This document shows positions 33,437-45,800 of a DNA stretch of 64,000 nucleotides, piece by piece. Below the pieces are notes generated by a model, which saw nothing but the letters and a program-made list of their open reading frames with translations, made no database searches and had not been told where the DNA came from. Made by a program: the position numbers and the translations under genes. Origin of the DNA: Brachionus plicatilis (Eukaryota; Rotifera; Eurotatoria; Ploima; Brachionidae); contig QEOQ01000207.1 of assembly GCA_010279815.1 (NCBI GenBank), positions 1,672,038 to 1,736,037 on the forward strand, read 5' to 3'. Position 1 is the first letter of the stretch, and each line of letters opens with the position of its first letter.

Positions 33437-34020
33437 AAGTAGTAGTACTAGTAGAGCATGCTCTGCTGGTCTTAAAGACCAGTGAGTGTGTTATCAGGCA
33501 CACTATGACAGCTGATGTGCTTGATTGCTATTCATCCAGCGGTCAAGAGTCGCTTTAAAGTTGTTGACTGTTTAGCAGTTACTATTTCACCAGGCAAAGC
33601 ATTCCAGGCGATGGCTATTCGGTTTTTAAAAAAAATTTCTCTTTGTGGGTAATTAACTATTTCTTTAAATCGGTAATTAACTATACTTGAAGCGGTGTCC
33701 TCTTAAATTATTTTTGACCAAATCAAAACTGTTGCTAATTTCTATCTTGTACAAATCGTTCATAAACTTGAACATCTGAATTAAGTCATGACTTTGTCTC
33801 CTTTCAGCCAACTTTTTTATCACAAGCAATTTCAGACATTCTCCATAACATTTTTTTCCTAATTCGTTAACAAACTTGGACGCTTTTCTTTGGATTTTTT
33901 CGATGGCATCATAGTCTGTTTTGAGATTTGGTGAGCACACTGGAACCACAAACTCTAAAAGTTGACAGAAAAAGGTGGAATAAAGTAACCTCAGCAACTT
34001 AATATCAAATCTAGCAAACT
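33437..34020 (-). mobile_element. Non-LTR retrotransposon 3' fragment
   Basis: The minus-strand product (33997-33677) has the C-terminal region after the reverse transcriptase core seen in CR1/jockey-type elements: LEFVVPVCSPNLKTDYDAIE, KIQRKASKFV and AERRQSHDLIQMFKFMNDL. It continues in another frame near 33640-33500 with FFKNRIAIAWNALPGEIV, TTLKRLLDRWMNSN and a stop. The 3' tail is shared with the larger element at 35.8 kb (both contain a CACACTA...GACAGCTGATGT block). It is 5' truncated and frameshifted. Confidence 0.75.
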
Positions 34021-35824
34021 ATTTTTTGATTCTCCCAAGACTTTTCAATCTAACTAATTTTTTAAATATAATTTATATATTTTAAAAATTTTTTTTAAAA
34101 ATTCATGTAATTACGTTTTTATAGATTTTTATAACAATATTCCCCATAATTTTCAAATTTTAATAAAATATTTCATTGGCTGCCGACAATCAATAAATTC
34201 AAAATATTAAAAAAAATTTTAATTTTAAATTAAAACAAGTCACGGAGGGGGCTGCGCCCCCTCCGTACCTCCCGTAGCTTTGAAATTTTAAAATATATTT
34301 TACAGACACTTGATTTTACAATTGAGGTTTTTTGACATGTCATTAAGATGTTGTCTGCTTTTGAAAGTTATTTAAAAAAAAAAAATATATATATATACGA
34401 ACGTTTAGTTTAAAATATATAATAATTATTCACGAGTTTAAATTCTAGGCTTTTAAAGTGGTAGTAAGTTGTTCCGATATAAACCTTTGATTATTTAATT
34501 TTTTTGTTAACTTTCTTTTTTTAATAAACAAATTAAAAATAAGTTAGTTAAGTTAAAATGCGAATAAATTTGAGGTCACGCGAGAATAATTAAGCTATAA
34601 ATTAATGGTTCATAGAATGTGGGCAATTATTTTATAAGAAAACTTTATAGGGTACCATTTGGAGTAGGCAAGTTTTTTTGCATTTTTCATGAATAGTATC
34701 TAGAATAAATTTAGTAAGCAATTGACTATTTTAGAGTTGGAAAGAAATTATTGAGTTTTTTCTAAGATCGTTTCTTCAAGTTTACTCAAAAACTACAATA
34801 TCAATTTAATTTATATTACCCTTAATATTGTGCGCTTTTTGATAAAAAATTTTCAAAAAATTAATCAAATTAAATTCGCACTTTTTTTTAATTAATCAAC
34901 TACTAAGCAATAGATTAATTTTAAATAATTCGACAATAAAACACAGAAACTCCTCCCAACCTCGTATACCCATCTTTTAACATTGCCAAAAAATTTTCAA
35001 TTCAAGTTAATAGGAAAACGAAATATTAATTTTATATTGTTGTAGTGAACAAGTCGCGGAGGGGACGCTGTCTTGATTAATTGTCAAATACAACCATGTT
35101 AAATATTTGAAAGTAATTTATATATATATATATATTATATTAATAACAATCAATTATATAAAAGAAACGTAATATTATTGACAATTTTGGAAAACGTTAA
35201 TCTTAAAATTCTCTGTTTTATTTTTAAAGCTTTTTAAATTCATTCATTCTGAAATGAAAAATGAGATTTTTAATAGAAACATGAATCTTGAATATCATGG
35301 TATAAACATGGGACGATCGAAATAGTAAATGATATGCAATTTATTCAAAATAGCTTATTATCAATTAAGTTGTATCAAATTGCGAGTTTCAAAATAAATT
35401 TTGATTACAAATTATCAATCAATTTAATTTAGTAATTAATTATTTATGATAAATTTTCAAAAAGTTTCAAAATTAGCTTTAAATATTAAAGAAGAAATGG
35501 ATAATAAATAAAAAAATAATTATCAAAATAAAAAAAACTAACAATTTAAATTAGGTCTTTTGTTTTAAATAAATTTTTTTGTCTTTCTATTTCAACAAAC
35601 TGATTTTAACTTTCTTTTTATTTTATTTTATCCTAGTCTAACTAAGTCTTATTTTGAATTTTTGATTTTTCATATATTTTTATTATGAAGGAGCCTTATC
35701 TCGATACAGATACTCAAATAAATAAAAATAAATTATAAATCTGAACAAGTTATTATTGCTTAACTATTTTCAATCAAGAAATTATGATCATTATTTAGTA
35801 ACAATAGTTGTAGTTGTTTTGACT
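34021..35824. other. AT-rich spacer with small repeats
   Basis: No coding sequence recognised. It contains a GC-rich hairpin (34242-34266), a related GC-rich fragment near 35047 (both preceded by ACAAGTC and sharing CGGAGGGG), and TA dinucleotide runs at about 34384-34397 and 35118-35141. The spacer belongs to the transposon-rich interval between the two duplicated blocks. Confidence 0.5.
34242..34266. repeat. GC-rich hairpin
   Basis: Eleven-base perfect arms (ACGGAGGGGGC and its complement) flank a TGC loop. It is a striking island of G/C in DNA that is otherwise about three-quarters A/T. It resembles the dispersed GGAGGGG...CCCCTCC hairpins seen in many eukaryotic interspersed repeats. A partial relative lies near 35047-35060. 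Confidence 0.6.
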
Positions 35825-38150
35825 GTAGCTTGCTAGCTAGCGATTGTGCTGATAAGGCACACTAAGACAGCTGATGTAATTGATTGCTTCTCATTAGCAA
35901 TCAATGCCTGCTTTAAAGCTGTTAACATTGGGGACTTCAGCTGATTGATTTAGCAGTGAGTTCCATATGTTAGCGGTTCTCTTGATAAAAAGTTATAGCC
36001 TCGAAATCTGTTGAAGCCTCGAAATTTCTTTGTGATATTTGAAACAGTGAACTCTTCCTTGGTTTTTTGTGACATAAATTGTTGCATTTTTCAACCAATT
36101 CTATTCCATGCATTGACTTGAAAAATTTAATTATATCACCACTTTTTCTACTTTCCCTCAAATTTGGAAAGTTCAAAGCCTTCAATCTGCTTTCAAACGG
36201 TTTATTTTTAATTGAAGAAACATTATTAAAATTAGGAAATTCTTTGTTTTTATGACCATAATGCAAAACCACACATTTTGATGTGTTGAAGATAAGAAGC
36301 CAATTTTGAGACCACCTTGAGAAATTGAATCTAAATCTAATTGCAGTTTCGCTGCGCTTATTTCTGATACATTTGAGTATCATCTGCATACATTTTGACA
36401 GCATTCTCTATTCCTTTTGGTAGATCATTGATATACAAAACTAACTGACTATTGTGGTACACCGATAAAAATCTCAATCCAATTCGACAAAATTTAACTG
36501 GAAAAACTCGTATACTTCGATTTTTCAAGAAAGCTTCAATTCAATTTTAGTGTCAGACCATCAAAGCCACACGCTCTCAATTTAGCTATTAGTCTTCTTT
36601 GCAGATTAGTATCAAATTCTTTCGCAAAATCTAGTTAGCAGAATCACATCAACAGGAATACCTTTTTCTTGACTCATTCAGATGAATCTAGAGTTTCCAG
36701 AAGATTAAATGTACATGACTTTTTCTTGAAAAATCTATGCTGTTCTTTAGATATGATATTATTCTTATAAAGATTCGTTAATTCATTGATTGACTTTTTA
36801 ATGCTTTGATTGATACTTTGATTAGCTGTTGATCATTTAGGTATTGGTACAATATTTTTGGATTCTTAGCTTTTTCCACAAAATTTTGTTAATATGTTAG
36901 TCTGGCTCTTTTTATTTCTGATGACACTTATTTACAGATACGTTTGAAATCTTTATAAAGATTAATTACCTTCCAGTTACATGAATAGTTCCTGGATCTT
37001 AGATTCTTCTTATTTCAAATTAAGATCTTAAGATCATCTTTATTCCAAGGTTTTGAGATACTTTTCTTTTTAGAACCATCCAACACTTGAATGAATCGAT
37101 TACTGGCTTCGCTGACATAGAAAATTAACTAATTGTACATTTCCTGAATATTTAAATTCTCAAATAAGTGCACTCAATCAATATTTGATAGGAATTGAGA
37201 AAATTTTCAAAGTCAGCTTTATTATAAAAAAATATTTTACAGGTTTATGATCGCTTACTGACCTTGTTTTTGAGAACAAAATTGAAAGAGAAAACCAGAT
37301 GTTCTTTATTAATGATACTAAACACAAATTTTGTATCGATTGCATAAACACTGTCAGGCCGAGTCGTGAAAATCAAATCCAAAGTTTTGCCAGCTTTTTC
37401 GTTTGACATTTTTCAAAAGTGGGGACATTTTCATGTTAGAAAGTATAGAAAAGTATCGCTTAGCGTCTCTCTGAATTTTTTTTCGATGCCATTTTCGTTT
37501 AAGTTTCTGACACACAGCCATTTGACCAGATGATTGATGGAAAGTTTAAGTCACCCATTATTAGAAGATCTTTAAAAAAAACCTTTTTCATCCACATAGT
37601 CTTTAGCTTGTATGAAAGCTAAATCAAAATTGTTTATATCAACAAAATCGTTTGGCCTATAAAGACAGCCGACTAAATGCTTTTTAGAGTAAAAGTTAAC
37701 TACTACCCAAATTTGTCTATTTTCTTAAATTAAAACCTGTACCATTGAATTCAAATGATTCGATACATTCAAATGTAAAGACATAGACGACCACATCTGC
37801 GTCCATCGCTTCTGTCCTTTCTGTACAAATTGTTTCCTTTATTTCTTGTAATTGAGATGCTCTTCAACCAAGTCTCACTAATTGCCACAATTCGTGGGCT
37901 ATATGTTTCACTTTCAAAACTGAATTCATCTTGTTTATTGCCCAAAGAAGTAGCATTTAATTACATACATTTTAACGATTCGAGTCTATCTAGACGTGAT
38001 AACTCTTCTTGTGAACGATTTTTGCTTCTTGAATTTGACGATCTGATTTCAACGGATGCCATATCTAAAGGGCGAGTCTTATAAAAGAACATTATTTGCT
38101 TCATTGTTTTCTCAATTCATAGTCTAGGGTTCTTTGGGTTTCATTCAGAT
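35825..38150 (-). mobile_element. Degenerate CR1/jockey-like non-LTR retrotransposon
   Basis: Read on the minus strand with several frameshifts and stops. An endonuclease-like start (ETWLKSISITRN near 37880) is followed by MGDLNFPSI-type sequence near 37550 and DLIFTTRPDSVYAIDT near 37350. Reverse transcriptase motifs come next: ISKEQHRFFKKKSCTFNLLE (about 36720), LDFAKEFDTN (36640-36601), YINDLPKGIENAV and the catalytic box KMYADDT (YADDT at 36390-36376). The C-terminal region LKALNFPNLRESRKSGDIIK, KFFKSMHGIELVE ends near 35970. No single frame is intact, so it cannot be active. The 3' untranslated tail resembles that of the fragment at 33.4 kb. Confidence 0.85.
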
Positions 38151-39192
38151 CTGATCAGCTGATTTTTTAGAATTTTTAGTTCCTTAATTTACCACTTGAA
38201 TCAACTTACTACTGATGTTGAATGAGCTGCTAATTCAGTTTTCAGTTCATTTCTTTCAATGTTTTTTTCCATTTCTCTTTTTTCTAGATGTTTCACATGA
38301 TTTAAAAGCTCGAGGACGAATTTCGAAATTTTACCTCACCATTCATGTAGATACGTCACCCTGTCTAAACGTTGGCCAGTTTGTTTCAGGTAAAAAAATT
38401 GAATTTTTACAAAACTGCGTTCTTTTTATTTTGGCTTACATGTGCTTTGTTTTCCTGACTTTTGGCTTAGGTGTGCTTATTTAGTGTTTTCTTTTATTTT
38501 TTCTTAATTTAAAAGTAATTTAAAATATAAAATATACAAAATTATTTTTAACAAAGTTAATTTGAAATAGCTAAATGTTTATTTTAAAAATTAATTAATT
38601 AAATGTATTAAAAGTAATCCAAAATGGATCAAATTAAAGGTTTCATAAAGTTTTAAAATTTAGAACCCATTTTTGTTTGACAAAATCTTTACTAAATTTA
38701 ACCTTTAATTACAACGTTCGTTAATTTCATCTATATTTGAATGAATAAGTGGTCAAATATACGGCCAACTTTTTGCGGGGCGGCCACATGAAGCGTGATA
38801 TTTTTTTAGAGAAAAATATTAATATTATAAAATAATATAGAAACATCCTAAAATAAGGATAAAAATAATTTATTTTTTTGAAAAACAGTTTTTTTTTAAT
38901 GCTTCTTCTGTTTTCTTCAAATTTTTCATTATGTTTAAGTTTAAGAATTTTTTGGTCGTATCTTTGGCCGTCTAAAAATGAGACTGTTTAGCTGACCGGT
39001 CAAACGACCACAAAAAATATCTGTAAAATGGACTGGTTAAATCTAACCCTATCCAACACTATTTCTATTAGTCTGGAGATTTTATTTTAATAGATTCTTA
39101 GGTTTAGATCTGAATTTTCCTTATTATATTTTGAAAAGATCATCGAACAAGACTTTTCAACTGATAGCCGTTATTAGTTAAAAAGTTTTAGA
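38151..39192. other. Spacer between transposons
   Basis: Contains a stretch near 38150-38300 that may be the upstream end of the retrotransposon (KTELAAHSTSVVSKLI on the minus strand). At 38750-39030 there are blocks with TGGTC...GGCCAAC...GGGGCGGCC and TGACCGGTCAAACGACCAC that look like remnants of another repeat. No supported gene. Confidence 0.35.
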
Positions 39193-39545
39193 AACGACGT
39201 AATTACGGCGTAATTGCTTGATTTTAACGACATGTCGTTATATCTCGGTATTCAGAATTAACGATAGGATCTTATAACATTAAAACGATTATTTAACAAC
39301 ATGTCGGTCCAAGGTATGACAGAGATTTATTTTTATTAATATATAAATCAAATTGATTTGATTGCCTTTTTTCTCGGCTAATTATTATTTTTTTATTCAT
39401 ATTTCTGAAACATTAAACAAAAATCCTAAAAAAAAAAAAATTGCTAATTTATTCTAGCAAATATTATTCAACACAAAATTACTTATCGTGTATAAAATTA
39501 TGAAATGAATACAAAAATTCTTATTTTAAAATAAAAACTAAAAAA

Positions 39546-40097
39546 ATGATTGATTACGAAGGATTGGCAACTGGTTATCCGAGTACTAATAATACTTTGG
39601 AAGCTACAAATAATTCCATTAAAAAAATACACACATTTAGAGAAAGAATTACTTTATCTCAATTTTTGGAATGTTTGAAGATTATACTTAATAGTTGGTC
39701 AGAAGATAGGATTGAACTCAAGCCATATCAAGAAGAGTCTAGACTGAATGATGAATATTGGGAAGATGCTATTGCTTACTCAAAGTAAAAGCCTAAAATC
39801 AAATTTTTGAGTGATGATAAGTACAAAAGGTTTGATGATGTGTATTTGCTATCAAGACATGTGGATTTAGACTTTGATAAATTTTATGATGGGTTAGAAT
39901 GTGACGAAAGTTGTTTGGAAGAAGGGAGTTGTGAGTATTGTGACGGTATGACGTTTGATAAGTTTATAGAAAAAAACCATGAAATAAGAATAGTTAAGTT
40001 TAACACTGTAAATTGGATACATTCCATATGTACTTGCTATACTTACCTCAAGGAGTTTTTATGTAAGCATATTCTGGTAATAATTAGAAATTTTTAG
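39546..40097 (+). pseudogene. Mutator-like transposase C-terminal remnant with SWIM finger
   Basis: Two consecutive same-frame ORFs split by the TAA at 39786-39788. The first contains GYPSTNNTLEATNNSIKKIH then TFRERITLSQFLECLKII, the conserved region after the DDE core of MULE transposases (N-N-x-x-E). The second ends with CTCYTYLKEFLCKHILVI, matching the SWIM zinc finger (CxC...CxH) found downstream in these proteins. The catalytic core upstream is missing, so this is an inactive remnant inside the TIR element. Confidence 0.75.
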
Positions 40098-40117
40098 GGG
40101 CAGGCTTAATTTAAATA

Positions 40118-40520
40118 TTAAATGATTTCAGATGATATGATGTGACAAGTTAATTTCCGACACTGTAACGACATTTTGTTAAAATCGAGCAATTTCATTA
40201 ACATATAATTCTGTGCCACATTTGCATAATGAGATGATGCTAAGTCGGGCCAAAATACAAATTTGCCATTCTGATAATATTCTTTAATCATTGGTTCAAG
40301 TCTTTTCTTAATGCACTCTCCAATATAGACATGTTGACTCGATTTATGATTGAAATGGGCTCTTAGTTTAGCAACCATTAGTTTCGTCGCAATTTTAGCA
40401 GGTCTATCACTTACTTATTTTCTTTTGAAAGTTTTATCTTTTTCTTTAACATCTAGCTAACAGTAAACAGAACGTTTTTTGTATCCAAGACAAGTGAATC
40501 GCCTTACAACTTCAGCTTTT
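40118..40520 (-). pseudogene. Tc1/mariner transposase remnant
   Basis: On the minus strand, GYKKRSVYC-stop-LDVKEKDK followed by RPAKIATKLMVAKLRAHFNH resembles the helix-turn-helix DNA-binding half. It is joined directly to YIGECIKKRLEPMIKEYYQN and GKFVFWPDLASSHYANVAQN, which contains the second catalytic aspartate region (FWPDLASSHYA). The intervening catalytic part is deleted and stops are present. It sits inside the Mutator-like TIRs, convergent with the MULE remnant. Confidence 0.7.
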
Positions 40521-40901
40521 GGCAAATTTTGTAAAAAGTCGTACAAATCTTTTTTTATGGTTTCGTACATTTTTTACTAACAACATATCGAAAATTCAAC
40601 TTTATAATATAATTTTTATTTCTTTTAAAGCTAGGATCATCCTGATTTTAAATTTTCAAAAAAATGGGAAGGGTCTTGTCCACTCTTTCAATAAATTTTT
40701 TTTTCTACACCCGTTAGTAGAGAAAAAAAGCAATTAAAGAATTTGATTTATATATTAATAAAAATTAATCTCTGTCATACCTTGGACCGACATGTTGTTA
40801 AATAATCGTTTTAATGTTATAAGATCCTATCGTTAATTCTGAATACCGAGATATAACGACATGTCGTTAAAATCAAGCAATTACGCCGTAATTACGTCGT
40901 T

Positions 40902-41567
40902 ATTTGAAATTTTTGAGCAAATTAAAAATTGAACAAAAATTTTACTGTGCCTTTAAATGAATACATATATTATTTCTATTTTATTTATTGACTTATCCAA
41001 GATATTGGAAAAAAAGATGGTAGATTCATCAAACAAAGATAAATATCACGTTAATATTTTATTGAAAAAAAAAAATATTCAATTAATTAATTAACTTTTT
41101 TTGTAAATTTTGCTTAAATCCTTTTCTTTTTAATAAAAACTTTAATTGAACAATTATACTTTTTTTAAAAACACTAATGTGAAAATCACCTTTTTTTTTG
41201 AAACCAAAAATTGAATTAAAAAATTGAGTTAGAAAAAATGAGTTAAAAAAAAATGAATTAAAAAAAATTAATGATTTTTTAATTATCACATTTTTTTTAA
41301 CCCATGTCAAAACTTCACCCCAGTAAAAAAAGTTCAGTAGTTAATGGAAAAAAAGTATTTACAAAGTAATTTTAGTAGTATTTAAAATTCGGTCCTACTA
41401 GTGTTAAAAATTATGTTGTAAAGCGGAAGATCTATGAAAAATTAAAAAAAAAATTATTTAGATTTGATAGATTTTTAATGAATGAAAAATAATAGTCAAA
41501 ATAAAAAAACAATAATTTTAATCTGTTTTATTAATTTAAAACTATGTAATTTGAACTAATCGGGTTA
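40902..41567. other. Spacer before copy B
   Basis: AT-rich sequence from the transposon's right arm to the left edge of the duplicated block. The minus-strand ORF at 41083-41310 is a Phe/Lys/Asn low-complexity reading of A/T runs. Nothing else is recognised. Confidence 0.4.
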
Positions 41568-41633
41568 ATTGTTTACTACTTTTAGAAGACATTCTTAGCT
41601 AAAAAATTTAAACTAAAAAATATTTTCAAAAAA

Positions 41634-42885
41634 TTACAGAAGCACACGATTTTCGTCATTGCCAGGATTTTTTTGGTCAACTTTTTCATTTCTGCCAATA
41701 TCATTTTGTTTATAAAATAAATTTTTGAAAAAAAGTATCATTTCACTTCGAAAACCTGAACTGGTTGCAACATACAATATTAAATTTACCGCATGATTCG
41801 TGTAATTTATGAGCATAAAAAAATTGTAAGTGAAAGGAAAATATGGTTTTGACATTTCTTGAACCGGAAAAGTTATGTAAACTGATGCTGGCGTTTTTAA
41901 AATCATGAACCATAAGCATACCGAGACCAACATTATTGACAAAGCTGTTCGCTTTTTCTCTTTTTTTCTAGCTGTTTTACTATTGAGACTCATTTTTCTT
42001 GACGAATACATTATTTTTCGAATAATCAAAAAGTTTAAAACTAATAATATTAAGCAAGGTATTACAATAAATAAATACAGGTGCAATTTTCCATATAAAT
42101 CTATTCGAAAGCGATAATAACTATTATGCTTATTTTTGTCTATAGTGCAATCACTTATATAACTATTTGACTTGAAAGGTTGATCTATTTTATCATAAAA
42201 GTATAAAAGAGGAAAATTCCAAACAGAAACCAGAAAAGAAATAAAAAAAACTATAAGAAAAACACTTCGCAAGGAATTATTGTTCTGGTTGGCTTGATAT
42301 GATTTTTTTTGGCAAAAGATGGACCGATTGAAAATAATTGTAAACCTATTTAATGTCACCGCAACCAAGATGTAGCTTGATATTTGCATTAATGTATAAG
42401 TAAAAAATATCTTTAAAAAAAATTATTAGATTAAATTTTAAAATAAATATCCAATTTACATGTAATTTGCAGAAAATTTGTGAAATATTTCTGATGTCAA
42501 TGTTCCATATTTGATTCACATATTGCCTTAGCAAGCCTGTATACAATACCAAAAAGTCAAAAATAGCTAAAATGCACAAATAGACCACAGTGGAACTTCT
42601 TTTTTTTTTCCTTAAAAGAATCAAAATGCATAATGGATTGCCAAGAGCACCAATAACCAGTAGAATCGGTGACAAAATAGCAGTCATTATATTTCCCAAG
42701 GATTCGTAATACAAAGTCAATTCATTCTTGTTTGATTCATTGTTTTCAGTTAAATTAGCTTTTAGAAGATTGAATGTTGAATTGATAGAAAATTCTATGT
42801 TTTCAAAATTTTTGTCACTACAATCAACTTTGAACATGATATTAGCAAATATCAACATTTGAACCAAATTTGATAATTCATTCAT
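41634..42885 (-). CDS. Class A (rhodopsin-like) GPCR, intact copy
   Basis: Two exons, 42885-42460 and 42410-41634, join in phase 0 (CKLH then IFFTYTL) to give 400 residues. An N-terminal hydrophobic segment and glycosylation sites (NST, NLT) precede TM1 (about 66-91, with the GN pair at 82-83). TM2 is at about 99-118. The extracellular cysteine at the TM3 start is residue 139. The DRY position reads LNRF. TM5 is LYLFIVIPCLILLVLNFLII. A basic third loop (TARKKEKKRTALSIM) follows, then TM6 with CLWFMILKTP and TM7 with NLILY in place of NPxxY. The pattern fits invertebrate peptide receptors of the FMRFamide-receptor-like group. The ligand is unknown. It is divergent from ATR, separated by about 4.8 kb. 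Confidence 0.82.
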
Positions 42886-45800
42886 TATTAAATTTTTTAA
42901 TCTTATCTTTCATGCTTTTTTAAATTTTTTTCTAAAAAAAAGAGTAAAAAAAATATTTTTTGCTGGCTTAAATTGAATTTTTAACGTTTTTTCGATAAAA
43001 TATGAATTTAGTTATTAATGTTAAAAATCTATAATTCCAAAATATTAAACAATCAATTGCATGTTTTATAAAAAACAAATTAAATTCATAACGTTATAGT
43101 TTGGTGTTATTGGAAATCTTTTTGTCAACATTTCTTACTTTTAAATTAAATTTAATTAATATTTAATTAAGATAAAAATTGAGGGAGATCATTTGATCTC
43201 TGAATAAAAATTCTATTGACAAAATAGGGAGAATTAATAAATTAAAAAACATTCTGAAATTTCTCCCTAAAAATAATTTTTTTTATTTTCAATGTGAAAT
43301 TCCTTTAAAATATTATTTTTTTTGAATTTTGATTATAATTTAATTTATATAAAATAAAACTTGCTAAAAAAGTAAAATAAAGTGAAATTAATCTTAAAAG
43401 AGCTTTTAGAAGTTTGATCAGACTTCATCTTACTGTAATATGAATAACCTTTTCTTATGGCCGCTTAAATATTCAAATTCAACTTAATTTATTTTCAGCG
43501 TACTCATGTAGTCATTAGAAGAGTAGTCATGCTCATCAAAATATGAAAAAAAATTATATAATTTTGACCGTTTTTCATTAAAATGAGTTATTATTGTTTA
43601 GCTCTAATGTATTTTAATATTTTTAAAATATTTAAAATATTTATATTAGCAATTAAAATGGTTTAACTAGGTAAATTGACAAATTTATTAAAAAATTTAA
43701 TAAGTTTCCACTAAATATTAAATATATTAAAGAGCAGATTATCACAAGCTTAATTTCATTAATTTACTTTAAAAAAAAATCATTGAGATTAAATTGTATG
43801 AAAAAAAGATGGGATTTATTGAATGCACTTGATTTTTATCGATAAAATTAAAAAAAGACTTCTTTTTTACAGATAAGTTTAATGACTTTAATTAAATAAA
43901 AAAAAATCAAAAAATTTTAGATATTTTTGCCTTTTAAAAATATGATCTAACGTAAATTTACGAAATTTGTTTTTTTTTTTAAATAAAATTCACTTGAAAA
44001 ATTTAAAAACCTAGTTTTTAATCAAAATTAAATGAAAAAAGTCTAATTCGTTACTTTTAACATTTTTCAAATAATGTAAATTAATTTAAAGTCCTCATGG
44101 AAAATCACTACTTTATTTAAAATATTTGATTGAAATGATTTTAAATCTTAGTATTATATGGCTTTAAAGAAATTGAACTTACACTAGAACAATCTTCTTG
44201 AAAGTATAAAATTTTGATAAATAATTGGATTTGTTTTTCAAAAAATTTATTCATGGATATAATCGGCTCATTCATACATGAAAATTAAGTAATTGAAAAA
44301 ATTATTGAACTGATTAGATAAAAAATTGTATTTTAAAAAAGTCGCTATTTTTTTAATGCCTCAAGCTAGTATGTATTTTTATGCTAAATCAGCTTTAGAA
44401 TTTTTTTTTAAAGTTTGTGAATTTTTTTTTTCCTATTTTATACTTTTTGCTGAAAACTTCTTAAATCCCTCAATAAACGTAATTCTTTTACTCTTATCTT
44501 TCCTAATATCTAAAAAACTTATTTTTGCTTAAGCTGAATTTAAGGGTTTTCTTTTATTAAAGACAAAATCAAGTCTTTGAATATCGATGATCGGAAAGTC
44601 GACAATGGAAATTATTTAAGTTTTATTATAATTAAAAGAAAAATTTAAAAGTAAAATTTGTCTAAAAATAGAAAATAAATCCCATTTAATTTCAATTTTT
44701 CAATTTTAAAAATAATGTTCAACTTGAAATCAACAGTTAATTCAAAATTATATTTCAAAGTGAATGCTCCAAATATTTTTAAGAAATTAGTTTGCTAAAT
44801 TGTTGTGTCAATTCTTCTTTGCTTTTTAGTTTTAAAATTTAGAATTAATTTTTTCAAGATATTGTATCAATGAGCTTATATTTCATATTGCTTAATCTAA
44901 ACTTAATAATAAAAATAATTTCATTGATTTCTAATGAACAATAGTTTTATCAGACCCAAACATTATAATTTATTTACTTATCTTGATGTAAGAATAGAAA
45001 TATCTAAAAATAATTTCAAAAATTTAAAAAATTTAAAAATTTTGATGATTTAGCGACTAGGAAGCTTTCCAGTAAAAATAAAGAAAGTAATTATTTTTTC
45101 TTAAAGATTTTTGTCAAAAATCGAATAAAAAATATAAAATTTTTTTTTCAGTTTGATTATATAATAATTTAATTGAGAAATAAAAGTCAATGATTAATAA
45201 TGAAATCAACGATCTTTTAGTCAATTCAAATTCACCACATTTTTTATTTTTCTATGAATATTCTCAGAGGCTAAAATATTTAATATTTATTGGTATTTAT
45301 TTAAAAAGTTTTTTTTAAAAACAAAAACACGGAAGAGTGAAGATAAGGGCAATAGAACAGAATTGATAAAAATCTTGATAATAAAATTATATCTAAAAGG
45401 TGTTTTAAATTAAATTAATGTTCTTAAAGCTGAAAACAAATTTGCTGAATCATAATTCAGCAAAGCGAAAAATTTACATTTCTCTAAGATTTTGGTACCA
45501 TAATAGGACACTTTTACAAAAAAATTTTCATCAATTAAAAAAAGGAAGATGTTTATTGCAATCTAATATCTAATTTAAATAACTAAATATGAAATTTTAG
45601 TTTTAAAAATTTTAAGAATTTAATTTTTATTTAAACTAAAGAATCCATTTTAATTTTTTCTTACTTTCTAGGCAATCTCATTCTTGAAATTTGTGAATAA
45701 TTGATTTGTGAATTTTTTAATTATTATTTGGAGTGCACATTTTTTATTTTCTCGGTGGGGAAAAAATCAAAATAGCAAACAACTTAGCATTTAATTATAA

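Larger units (their letters stand above)
39193..40901. mobile_element. 1.7 kb DNA transposon with 162 bp TIRs
   Basis: Terminal inverted repeats of 162 bp (39193-39354 and 40740-40901) differ at about one position and start AACGACGTAATTACGGCG. Each arm contains short palindromes (AACGACATGTCGTT). Long, nearly perfect arms and the internal MULE-type transposase remnant indicate a Mutator-like element. The interior also holds a Tc1-like fragment in the opposite direction. No convincing 9-10 bp target-site duplication flanks the element. High arm identity suggests recent mobility or gene conversion, while the coding parts are incomplete, so it is non-autonomous. Confidence 0.85.

Noticed and set aside
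35118..35141. TA repeat as a functional element
   Set aside because: A simple microsatellite expected in DNA of this composition.
38215..38484. 89-codon plus-strand hydrophobic ORF
   Set aside because: Lies opposite the likely upstream end of the minus-strand retrotransposon, and no family was recognised.
44326..44532. 68-codon Phe/Leu-rich ORF in the copy B spacer
   Set aside because: A chance reading of poly-T DNA; not preserved in the matching part of copy A.
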